From Priapulus caudatus (taxonomy: Eukaryota > Priapulida > Priapulimorpha > Priapulimorphida > Priapulidae), in the NCBI RefSeq assembly GCF_000485595.1, contig NW_014579901.1, positions 1 to 24,093 of the forward strand: 24,093 bases of DNA. The letters run 5' to 3'. This document shows positions 7,722-17,590 of this stretch, one piece after another (positions within the stretch are counted from its first letter, which is position 1; each line of letters begins with the position of its first letter). The translations under genes and the position numbers were made by a program. The notes under the pieces were generated by a model. The model was given only the letters and a program-made list of their open reading frames with translations. It searched no databases and was not told where the DNA came from.

Positions 7722-10700
7722 GCGCCCTCCAATGTACCTTCCACCCAAGCATGCCTCACCCTCCACCCAGCCATCCTCACCCTCCCAACCAGGCATTCCT
7801 CCCTCCACCCATGCATTCTTCCCCCAGCATCCTCACCCTCCACCAGCATATGCCTCACCCTCCACCCCCGCATGCTGACCCTCACCCAGCATCGTTACCC
7901 TCATCCCGCATCCTCACCCTTCACCCGCTCCTCACCCGTTCACCCAGCATCCTCACCCTCCACCCAGCATCCTCACTCTCCACCCGAGCAATCCTTCACC
8001 CTCCACCCCAGCATCCTCACCCTCCCACCCTTAGCATCGTCACCTCCACCCAGCAGCCTCACCCTCCAGCCAGGCATTCTCCATCCAGCATCTCTCACTC
8101 CACCCAGCATCCTGCCCTCCACCCGGCTCCTCACCCTCCCACGCAGGCATCCCTACCCTACCACCGCACCTCACCCTCCACAGCAGCCTCCCCTCCACCC
8201 AGCATCCTCCATTCCAGCGATCCTCACCTCCACCCAGCATCCTAACCCTTCACCCAGCATCCTCCCCTCACCCAGCATCCTCACCCTGCACGCAGCATCC
8301 ACCACCCTCAATCCAGCAAGTCTCACCTGCCACCCAGCATCCTTCACCCTCCACCCTGTTCATCCCCCCCACCCAGCCCCCGCTGGGCGTGGGTCCCGGT
8401 TGCGCGCATGCCACCCCCACCAGCGAGGCGCCCGGTCACCTTCATCAGCTCCTCCCCGTCACCCAGCATCCTCCACCCTCCACCCCAGCATCCTCCCCGT
8501 CCACCCACAGTCTTCACCTCCACCCAGCAGTTCCTCACTCCCTTCATCCGTGCATCCTCACCTCCACTCAGCTTCACCTCTCCCCGATCCGGGCATCCTC
8601 ACTCCCTCGCACCCGAAGCATCCTTACCCTCCCCAGCTGAGTCTCACCCGTCCACCCAGCTTCTCCCCTCCATCCAGCATCCTCCTATCGCAGCACTCTG
8701 TCACCCCTCCACCAGCATCCTCACCTCCACGCGATCCTCCACCGCTGCCACCGAGCAATTGTCGCTTTCACCCTCACCCAGCGCTTCCTCCCCGTCCACC
8801 CAGCAGTCCTCACCCTCCAATCCAGCATCCTCACCTCGCCACCCAGCATCCTCACCTCCCCCCAGCATCCTCACCTCAACCAGCATCCTCAACCCTCCAC
8901 TCAGGTCCTCACCCTCCATCCAGCATCCTCACCCGTGTCACCCATGCATCCTCACTTCACCCAGCATCCCTCCCCTCCAGCGATCCGCACCCTTCCACGC
9001 AGCATCCGCTCACCCTCCACCCAGATCCTACCCTCCACCGCATCCTCACCCTCCACCCAGCATCCTCACCCTCCATTCCAGCAGCCGTCACCTCCACCCA
9101 GCCTCACTCACCCTCATCTCCAGCACGCATCCTCACCCATCCACCCACATCTTCACCCTCCATTTTTTTCTCAGCCCTCCATTCACAGCTAGCCTCACCT
9201 CCACCGCCATCCTCAACCTCCCACCCGCGCCTCACCTCCAACCAGCATCTCACCTCCACCCAGATCCTGAGCCCGTGCGCACCCAGCATCGCTCACCTCT
9301 CCATCCAGCATCCTCACCCTCACCGAGGCTCTCTGCCGCCCTGCCACCCCATGCAGTCTCACCCTCCACGCCAGCGTCCTCACCCTTCCCCCGCCCTCAG
9401 CACCTCCGTCCACTCCTGGAGCTAGTCTCACCCTCCAGTCCAGCTATCTCCTCACCCCGTCCTCTACCCAGCCCTCCTCCCCAGCCAGGCCATGCATCCT
9501 CACCCTCTCCACCAGATCCCTCACCCTCCATCCAGCATCCTCCAGCCACGCCATCCTACCCTCCAGCCCTAGCGACTCCTCCATCGAGCCCCCGCTCGCT
9601 CACCACCTTACCACCTCCAGCCTAGCCCCCTCACCCCACCCCGAGCATTCATCCACCCCCACTAGCATCTCCTCTTCATCCACCAGCATCTGCGCCTTCA
9701 CCCTCGACCACCCGGCCATCCTCATCCTCGCACCCATGCATCCCTCCACCCCTCTCACCCGCCAGTCAACTCACCTCCTCATCTCCTAGTCCTACCACAT
9801 CTTCCCCCTCGCACGCTCCCACCCCGCATCGCTCACTCTCCACCCAGCATCTTCCACCCAGCGATCACCTCCCGCCCTCCCACCCAGCATCCCTCACCTC
9901 ACACCGCATGCCTCACTCCGTCCACCCTCGGCATATCTTCCTCACAGCATCTCACCATCCTTACCGTTCGTCCGCCCAGGGTCTCCAGCCCTCACCAGGC
10001 CATCTCCCGCTCCACCCTTTCCACCCAAGATCGCTCACCTCTTTTCCTCACCCCCAGCACTCCTCACCCTCGCATCCCCAGCATCCCGTTTCACTCTCGC
10101 AGTCCCGCAGCTGCTCACCTCCCCTCTCTCTCTCCGTTCCCCCAGCATCCTCACCCTCTCCACTTCCAGCGATCCTCACCCTCCACCACCATCCTCACCC
10201 TTCCACCCAGCATCCTCACCTTTCCACTTCAGATCCGCTCACGCTCCACCCCCCGCCGCATCCCGTTACTCTCCACCCCGCCACATCTCACGCCCTTGCC
10301 CACCCAGCTTCCTTCACCCTCACCCCCGCATCCTCAACCCCTCTTCCATCCAGCTAGGTCTCCATCCTTCTATCCATCATCCCTCACCCCGTCCATCAGC
10401 GATCCTCACTCTCCACCAGCATCCTCCCACCCTTCTTCCACCCAGCATCTCACCCCCACCGCCATCCTCACCCTCACCCCGCATCCTTCACCTCTCCCAC
10501 CAGCGGGAGTCTCACCTCACACAGCATCCTCACGCCTCCACCCAAGCTGATCCTCCTTCTCCACCCCAGTATCTGTCCTCCACCGAGGCGCATCCTCACC
10601 CATCCGCCACAGAGCTCACCCTCCACACCAGCCTCCTCACCCTCCCCCAGGCATCTTCACCCTCCCACCCAGCATCGCTCTCCCCTCCACCCGCATCCGT

Positions 10701-11758
10701 CACCCTCCACCCAGCATCCTCCCCTTCCACCAGCGCATCCTCATCCTCCACCCAGCGATCTCTCAACCCTTCCCCAGCATCCTTCACCCTCCAGTCCAGC
10801 GACCTCACTCCGATCCTGGCCACCTAGCGATCCGTCATCCCTCCACCAGCATCCCTGCACCTCCCCCAGATCCTCAACCTCCACCGAGCCTGCTTTGCAC
10901 CCTCGCACCCAGCAGTCTCACCCCTCCATCCCAGCCATCCTCCACCCTCCAACCCGGAGCATCCTCCACCCTTCCATGCAGCATCACTCCACCCAGCATC
11001 TCCACCCTCCACCAGCTCCTTCCCCTCCACCCAGCATCCTCACCCCTCCAGGTCCAGCGCCGTCACCCTCACCCAGCGATCTCGACTTTCCACCCCACGC
11101 ATGCATCATCCCCCCCAGGCATCGCGGCTCTCATCATCCAACCATCATTCTCACTCGCCACAGCATCCTCCACCCAGGCATCCTCACCTTCACCCAGCGG
11201 TTCTCACCTCCATCCAGCATCCACCTTCCACCGCTCCTCACCCTCATCCAGCATCCTCCACCAGGCATCGCTCACCCTCACCTCCAAGCATCTTCCACCC
11301 TCCACCCAGCCCATCGCTCCACCTCCAGTCAGGCGGCCACTCACCCTCACGCGCAGTACTCCTCACTGCTGTCACCCAGCATCCTCATCATGCCACCTGC
11401 CTCCTCATCATCACCCACATTCTCACCCTCCACCGAGCATCCGTCACCGCTCTCCACGGCAGTTCTCACCTCCAGTCAGCGCATCCTCAACCTTCCATCC
11501 AGCATCTCTGGCCACAGCATCTCACCTACTTCCCACCCAGCATTACCTCATCCTGCCGACCCGAGTCTCACGCCTCGAACTCCATGACAGCCTCACCCTC
11601 CTCCAGCATCCTCACACCACTCCATCCAGCAACGCATCATCATTCTCCGCCCAGGTCGTCACCCATTCGGACACCCAGCATCCTCCACCCTCCACCCAAG
11701 CTATCTCACCCCCACCAGATCCTCAGCCCAGCATCACACACCTCCACCACAACAGCTT
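7722..11758. repeat. 4-kb minisatellite of a 20-bp C-rich unit
   Basis: About 200 head-to-tail units of CCTCACCCTCCACCCAGCAT fill the interval. Variation is dominated by one- or two-base insertions and deletions and by dropped bases. Because 20 is not a multiple of three and the unit contains no stop in the forward frames, the array yields long proline/serine/histidine frames (the longest about 517 codons at 7872-9425). They repeat with a 20-residue period and are artefacts. The complementary strand reads ATGCTGGGTGGAGGGTGAGG per unit, with two GGG runs and two GG runs each. The array lies upstream of the TMEM86 splice acceptor and is probably intronic. Confidence 0.95.
8376..8440. other. Non-repeat interruption in the 20-bp array
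   Basis: About 60 bp of mixed GC-rich sequence (including GCTGGGCGTGGGTCCCGGTT) does not follow the unit, and the array resumes directly after it. Confidence 0.55.
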
Positions 11759-11939
11759 CTCAATAAATTATAACATAAACATTTATGCATGTAATAATAG
11801 TTAATATATTTAATATATTTACTTCAATATCTAATTTAGTGAATATCTTATACCTGAATTTACTTTAACACATTTAATGATCCCCATGATGTAACGTCAC
11901 GCGGCGAGTGTGCAGAAATTGTGAGCCACTACCTCTCCT
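11759..11939. other. AT-rich spacer between the two arrays
   Basis: A short, sharply AT-rich segment (TAATATATTTAATATATTTA and similar) separates the two GC-rich arrays. No gene was seen. Confidence 0.5.
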
Positions 11940-12589
11940 CGCATCATCATCTCGTCGCTTTACCGGGCGCCCTCTTTCCTGCATTATCGTCACCTCACGG
12001 CGCCCTCTTTTCTCATCTCGTTTCGCGCTCACGGCCTGCCCTACTCTTCGTTGTCTGTCCGCCTCACTGCGACGCCCTATCTTTGTTGTATGTGCCTCAC
12101 CTGCGCCCTCTTCTCCAGCGTTGTTGTCGGCCTCCTGGCTGCCCTCTCCTCTGTTATCGTCCGCCTCACTGCGGCGCCCTCTATTTCTCTCAGTCGTCGC
12201 ACTTACCGGCGCCCCTCTTGCCTCCATCTGATCACGTCGCCTCTACTCGCAGCGCCCTATTTCCTGGTCAGTTTCCTCACCGCTCCTCTCTTTCTCAGTC
12301 GTGCGATCCCTCGCCATAGCGCCCCTCTTTTTTCATGATCTTCGTCTTGCGTTCTCACCGGACGTCCCTAGCTTATTGTTAACATACTTACGTTCTTGCC
12401 TCACTCGGGCCCTCTTTTCTTCTATCTTCGTCTCACATCAACCAGGCGCCTCTTTCGTTCGTCGCGCTCACCGGCCGCGCCTCTTTCCTCGTACGCCCTC
12501 ACCGCCGCGGCCTTCTATTCCTGCGATCGCGCTCAATCCGGCGCCCTCTTTCCTCGTCGCCTCACCGGCGTCCTCTTTTCTCGTTGCAG
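11940..12589 (+). repeat. Degenerate ~34-bp minisatellite ending in a 3' splice site
   Basis: About 18 units share the start CTCACCGGCGCCCTCTTTCC and then a T/C/G-rich second half. Lengths range from about 28 to 46 bp. The last unit ends TTTTCTCGTTGCAG and is itself the polypyrimidine tract and AG of the acceptor. Long frames on both strands are by-products of the array. Confidence 0.8.
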
Positions 12590-12590
12590 G
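12576..12590 (+). other. 3' splice acceptor of the TMEM86-like gene
   Basis: TTTTCTCGTTGCAG then G, with a pyrimidine tract and CAG, comes directly before the first codons that match the protein family. CTCAC 28 bp upstream could serve as a branch point. Confidence 0.75.
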
Positions 12591-13406
12591 CTGAGAGCGT
12601 CGGGCCGAAGCTGGTGCCGTTCTTCAAGACGGCGGCCGTCTACTTCGTGCTCTTCCTGCCGGACACGCACCCGTCGGCGCTCGCGATGCTCGTCAAGTGC
12701 CTGCCCGTCATCTCGCTCATCGTCTTCGTGCTGCTGCACGGCATGAACCTGTTCGGACGTCACGAGGTGACGACGTACTCGCCGCACGCATCAGTCGCCG
12801 GGGGTCCTCGCCGTACACAAGTCGACGCGTGCCCTCGGCGACGCCGCTTGCTCGTCTGGGACGCCTACTTCCTGCACGGCATGTGGCGTCGCGGGCGGGC
12901 GCTAGGCGCTACGCGGTCTGCCCCCGACGGCAGCCTTCCCGCGCGGTTCTCGGGGATGGCCGGGCCGTGTCAACCCGGCGATACGGTCCGGCTCGGTGTG
13001 CGCCGGCTGGCGTCCTGAGCGCGCCTTCGCCGCTCCGCGGACTGCATCTACCAGCGCTCTCGCGGGTGCCGCTCGACGGCGTTCGCCCGTCGCCGCTGCA
13101 CCCCGACGCTTACGTCCCGCTCATGCGCGTTTCATGATGTGGTGTCCGCGCTCATCGGCTGCTGTCGTCCAGCTTCCTTCGACGACACCGCCTAGTGCGA
13201 CGTGGAAGCGACACGCTTGTGCTTGGCGCGGAGCCGTGCCGGGCCCGGGGCGGCGGCGCGCGTGCTGCTGCCGTCTCGACCTGCTTGATCGCGGTTCAAC
13301 CGCTTCGCCGCCGGCCGCTTTGCCCTACCAGCAGGGCGATCATCATGCGACGTACTACGCCCGCGCAAGCTCCGGCATTGCGCTGTCCGTCGTCGGCAGG
13401 CGCTAG
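12590..13406 (+). CDS. TMEM86: TMEM86-like lysoplasmalogenase (YhhN family), 3' coding part, frame broken by indels
   Basis: Enzymes of this family are multipass ER-membrane proteins that cleave the vinyl-ether bond of lysoplasmalogens, giving a fatty aldehyde and a glycerophospho-base. The first 60 codons are intact (12590-12769): GPKLVPFFK, a membrane helix (AVYFVLFLP), then LVKCLPVISLIVFVLLHGM. ALGDA (12831-12845) lies in another frame, and LVWDAYFLHGMW (12851-12886) is back in the first. TAC-GCG-GTC near 12910 (the H-x-x-Y-A-like block) is shifted again. FMMW is at 13131, LIAV at about 13290, PYQQ at 13323, IIM at 13339-13347, TYYA at 13350-13361, and IALSVVGRR with stop TAG at 13376-13406. 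Total length and motif order fit the usual 220-240 residue protein minus its short first exon, which was not found. The shifts are mostly single-base and partly compensating, so uncorrected sequencing errors are as likely as a pseudogene. Confidence 0.8.
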
Positions 13407-14270
13407 CGACCGCCGAGGCAGCCGACGCCCGTCCCGCGGCCAACGGCGCGCCCCGGACGGCGCGCTCGCCGGTCGTTACTCCCGCCCTGCCTGGGGCGAC
13501 CCTCGCGACGGGTGCGCCGTGCGTCGCCCCCGCCGCCGCCGGTCCGCCGCCACTCCCTCCCGGTGGGTCGGTACGTTCTTCTGGGCTGCCCCGACTCACG
13601 CCGTATCTCTGCCTAGAGCGCAGCCGCCATTCTGCGCCGTCGGGGGTCGCGCGTCGGTCCATGTGATCCAGGCCCTCGCTGCTGCGCGCACGGGCGTCGC
13701 GGCGGGCTCCGCGTAGGGAGCCCCTCTGCCTAGCGGCTGTAGCGCATGCGCGGGGAATCGAGTGGGCGGGGCACCTGCGCCGTCCGGTCGGTGTCCGCCC
13801 CCCGGCTCTGCGCCGTTCGGGGTGCCCCGGCGGCCGCTTCGCGCCGCCGGCGGGAGTATCGACAACGTCTTGTAAAGTCTATTGTTATCGGCGGCGTGCG
13901 TGCCGCGGCTCCCATGTCGCTGCCAGTGCGGCGGCCCTGCGCGTCGCTCGCCTGAGCGTGGCTCCCGCGTGTGTCCGCAGAAAATACTGTGCCGGAGCCG
14001 GTGTCGCTCATACTGTCGGTGCGTTGGCCTGCGGGGTGCGGCTGTTTGGTGATGACTGTTCGTGCTGTGTGTGTGTCGGGCCTGCGGTTGTGGTGTGTGC
14101 GTGGGTTGGCCGGTTACATTCCAGCCTCCGGGGCTCCGACCCTGCTCGTAGCGCCTGCTGGCCGGGCTTGGTGCGTGTCGCGCGCCGCCTGCGCTCGCGT
14201 TGTGTGTGTGGTGCGTTGTGTATGTCTTTGGCTGTGTGTTTAGGGCGTGTTAATCAGTTGTCGTGACCAG
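13407..14270. other. GC-rich sequence after the TMEM86 stop, no gene recognised
   Basis: Open frames on both strands here are compositional effects of about 70% GC. The last 250 bases turn GT-rich (GTGTGTGTCGGG, GTGGTGTGTGCGTG). It may be 3' UTR, but no polyadenylation signal was seen before the AT-rich region. Confidence 0.4.
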
Positions 14271-15150
14271 CTCTTAGGCGCTGATAATGCAGGCTATTAC
14301 TGCTGAGTGTCGTTTGCACTCCGTATTGCGCTTGCAGTCCCTAGGCGGACATAGAATATTGTTACGCAATGTATAATATACATAGTGATATCTATTCAGA
14401 CTGACCTTCAATCTATGCTCTCCCGAATCCCCTTCTAAATAATGCACGGTGTGGTGTACACAGGCATTCATTTAATAACTCGGACCATTGATGGCACTTT
14501 GCTATAACAGCATAAATTCTTAGTGTTTTTCAAGTTGGTATAATCAGTCACATATCTGGTAATAAGTGAGACTACATTTCGCTACACGTTTCTGGACTTT
14601 GCGTTTTTGAGAATTGATTTCGAAATCCTGGCTTTAAATAATTCGGAACCATTGATGGCACTTTGTTGAATCGCAACACTTCGCTGTTCGAAATCATAAT
14701 GCGACTGGATGCTTTGCATCATGTACCTATGAGGGTTTTTGGAGAGCATTTATTTATTGAATCCAGTTATTGATGTTGTTGCTGGTATGTGATATTACTT
14801 AGAAGCATTATCGCACGCAACGTAGCAATGCATAAGCACAATTTACGTGAAATTTGTCCTAACATCTGATCTTTAATAATATACTTTGAGTTGGGGAATG
14901 TCAGTCAGGTACCTACATTTATATCGTATACATATATATTAGCAATAAAAAAAATATATCACTAGTATTGATAAACTTTGGTATTATATAGATACATATA
15001 TATACTAATGTTGTGATAAAGGCTACATTCAAACAATTTTCTCACTATATCAAAGCTGCGTAACTCCGTAGTAGAAATTTTACTACTTGCTCTGATGTAA
15101 GCATTCCTCTGTGTATTCTGTTACTGTTAGTGTAAACATACGCTGAGGGC
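14271..15150. repeat. AT-rich stretch with a 28-bp direct repeat pair
   Basis: At 14474-14501 and 14637-14665 the sequence AATTCGGAACCATTGATGG (with small variants) followed by CACTTTG appears twice, 163 bp apart. No coding signal was found. AATAAA at 14943 is a possible polyadenylation signal but is far from the gene. Confidence 0.5.
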
Positions 15151-15162
15151 CGTGTAGAATGT

Positions 15163-15418
15163 GGCTAACGCTCCATTAGGAGTGTTCCCAACTTTGATAT
15201 CATTAATGATTAATGATTAATGATTATTGATTATTGATTAATAATTGATAATCCTAACCCTAACCTTAACCCAAATGACATTAAACCACAAACTAATATA
15301 TGACCATGACCATAATGTATATAATATATATATATTATATATATATACCTATCTACTGTTAGTTATGACCATTGTGACATTTTAAAGTTGGGGAACACTA
15401 CTAATGGAGTATCAACCC
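15163..15418. mobile_element. Telomere-cored TIR element, a different family, with 8-bp duplication
   Basis: The inverted ends are CTCCATTAGGAGTGTTCCC (left) and CTCCATTAGTAGTGTTCCCC (inverse right), followed by CAACTTT on both. Inside are ATTGATTA-type repeats, CCTAACCCTAACCTTAACCC (15253-15272) and a (TA)n run. TAGAATGT lies just outside each end (15155-15162 and 15419-15426). The plan is the same as copies A-C, but the TIR sequence is unrelated. There is no ORF. Confidence 0.7.
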
Positions 15419-15426
15419 TAGAATGT

Positions 15427-15720
15427 AGAGTAACATTTGCGTTGGCCTTCCATAAGTGAAATTCGTGGCGTTATCTGTGTGTGCTAGCCCCTGCTAGGCT
15501 GACACTGTGCATTGTTATGAGGGAATTGACCTCGTGCGCTGGAGCGGGGAAACGGTTGACGTCTGTCTATCAGCCAACTAGGAACTGTGTCCAATGACAG
15601 GATATAAGTAATGGGGTCATCCGTGACACCATCAAACGTGTGTAAACAGTTCGCACGATCGGATCTACGCTATGGTAGATACTGCGCAGTACTTCCTGGT
15701 TTAGTCACAGTGTGTTTGTT
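15427..15720. other. No gene recognised
   Basis: An open frame from 15611 runs into the GT/GC alternating tract and has no family features. Confidence 0.4.
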
Positions 15721-15723
15721 TGG

Positions 15724-15796
15724 GTGTGTGCGTGCGTGCGTGCATGCGTACGTGCGCATGAGTGCGTGCACGCGTGCACGCGTGCACGCGTATATG
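15724..15796. repeat. Alternating purine-pyrimidine tract (GTGC/GCAC)
   Basis: GTGCGTGCGTGCGTGCATGC and then repeated GTGCACGC give about 70 bp of nearly strict alternation, a classic Z-DNA-prone sequence. Confidence 0.85.
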
Positions 15797-15904
15797 TGAC
15801 AGCGCGTTAGATTGTTTTATTTGTATTTTTTACAAGCTCTGTCAACGATAGAATGGCACGGCATAACACATGCATGATGTGAATTTGTAATTTGCTGTTT
15901 ACAT

Positions 15905-16340
15905 TTTTAGCTCATCTGACGTAGTCGGGTGCAGCTTGTAGAAATCGATGATTGTCTGTCACGTGCGTCCGTCAACAGTTGGGCACAAGATCTTAACTGG
16001 CTGCAACGTCACGTTCACGATATTCGGACGTGGGGGGGGGAACCGAAAACGAGTTGGGATGTGACAGCTGGAGGTCAAAAGGTCAAGTCAAGAGTGTAAA
16101 AACAAGGGGGAAGCATTCCTCCTTAACTTAAGGTATGACGGGAGGAAAATGCAGAAATTGCGGGCAGCAAATCTCAACGGCTCGACCCTAGCTCGTGAAT
16201 AGTTGCGGTATAGCATCATGAGGCAAAGCCATTTACCTGTGCGAATTGGAGGTCACAGGTCAAAGTCAATGGGGCACAGGGGAAATTTTAGAACATTTTC
16301 TGAGGACAGTGGTCCTGACGGAGGCGATTGGAAAACTTTT
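15905..16340. repeat. Dispersed-repeat remnant with AGGTCA direct repeats
   Basis: The start (TTTTTAGCTCATCTGACG, then GTGCGTCCGTCAACAGTT) resembles a repeat I recall from mollusc and other marine invertebrate genomes that begins AGCTCACCTGAG and contains a GTCCGTCAACA block. Two later blocks, GGAGGTCAAAAGGTCAAGTC (16070) and GGAGGTCACAGGTCAAAGTC (16248), are diverged copies of one another. Identification rests on memory and is tentative. Confidence 0.35.
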
Positions 16341-17190
16341 GTTGTCACGCGGTGACCTAGCATTTTAGTGGCTTTATTGAAAAGGACGGTGAACATAGTA
16401 CCTTTCCGGCTGACATGGCGCAACGAGTAAGGTGTCCGGACCTAACTCTTTTGACGCCTCAAGAGGAGAGGTTAAACCATTGATTTGTTGACTGTTAACA
16501 AATGACTGAGCTGCTTTTGCTATTATTAGAGCCCATACCTGTGTGAATGTGAGGCTACAGTTGCACAGTTTAATTGCAAAGGCAAATGTTTGTTGAACAA
16601 GGTTTACGCTCCTTAAATCTTATTATTTTCTAAAGCAGTCTGTCTATAGCACCCTGAAGGCTGAATCAGTGAATGCTCGTGTGGGTAGGCAAAAACACGG
16701 GCAGCCCATGGCTGGCACGCTTCTAATCATAATTGTTGCCTGCCAACCTGCAATGCACATGTGTCTGCAATACATAGAGATTAGGTGGGTGCGAAAGTGT
16801 AGCTGATATATTTGTTCCAATTGGCTACGAAAGTCAAACAATTAAGAATAAGGAAGACTTATGTATAAGACGTCTTGCTATGCACAAATGAATTTATCAG
16901 CAGAACACCAGACACCAGATGAGCCCTGTCGCACTGCGGCACTTGTTTATCGAGTGATCGAACTACTGGTGAGTAGCAGTGAGATGAGATTTTGTGTTAT
17001 GCTTGCTCTTGAAGTCATGGGGCACCATGTATGTTATAGGTAATCACTGAGGTTGGTCATATACCTACCTTGCTAATTAACCCTGCTATTGTGGCTGTAT
17101 GCACTTAGAGGCTTTCACCCGGAAGTAATCACAGCAGCAGCAGGAGCACGGGAAGTCATTAGAACCATGGCTGGATCACATTAGTTTAAT
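16341..17190. other. AT-rich stretch; one weak exon-like segment
   Basis: Between ATCAG at 16899 and CTG-GTGAGT at about 16969, a 71-bp open segment has an acceptor-like AG and a consensus donor. The surrounding 60-codon frame (16861-17043) has no known motif. Nothing else was recognised. Confidence 0.2.
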
Positions 17191-17207
17191 CAGGAGCTAG
17201 TAATACG

Positions 17208-17590
17208 TGTACATCAAGAGTCCATAATAGAGACTCTATTATCGATTCTTGATGTACATATATAATAATAACAGGAGTGAATAATAATAGATCTATTATT
17301 ATTCACTCCTGATAATCATGTATTATTATTTATTAGCTCTTGAAATGAACTACTGAAATGAACCTATATCCATGCTGATCATTATTGAATAAAAACAAAT
17401 TGTTTGTATTCACTGCTGATACTGATACATAATATCAGGCGTGAATAATAATCGATTATCTATTATTCTTCACTCCTGATAATATCAGGAGTAAGAAATA
17501 TAGGCTATATAGATAGGATGTATAGGCTATATAGATAATATAGGCTATATAGGATATATAGATAATATATCCTATATTATCTTACTCCTG
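17208..17590. repeat. Cluster of very small palindromes with CAGGAGT ends
   Basis: Five hairpins sit in under 400 bp: 17208-17258 (TGTACATCAAGA ends), 17272-17311 (a perfect 40-bp palindrome), 17386-17411, 17436-17478 and 17486-17590. Three of them end CAGG(A/C)GT...ACTCCTG and are set in AATAATA or ATAATAT. The last has a loop of GGCTATATAGATA repeats. They look like copies of one tiny foldback unit. Confidence 0.75.

Noticed and set aside
7872-9425. 517-codon proline/serine/histidine-rich open frame, and several other long frames in the same interval
   Set aside because: They are produced by a 20-bp unit without stop codons read in successive frames, giving a 20-residue period. Frames on both strands are equally open and none has a signal of a real gene.
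12996-14266. Many 60-170 codon frames on both strands around and after the TMEM86 exon
   Set aside because: High GC makes stop codons rare. Only the pieces that match conserved TMEM86 motifs were kept.
17272-17590. CRISPR-like repetition of CAGGAGT motifs
   Set aside because: The motifs are inverted pairs with irregular spacing in a eukaryotic-looking contig. There are no constant direct repeats with unique spacers.
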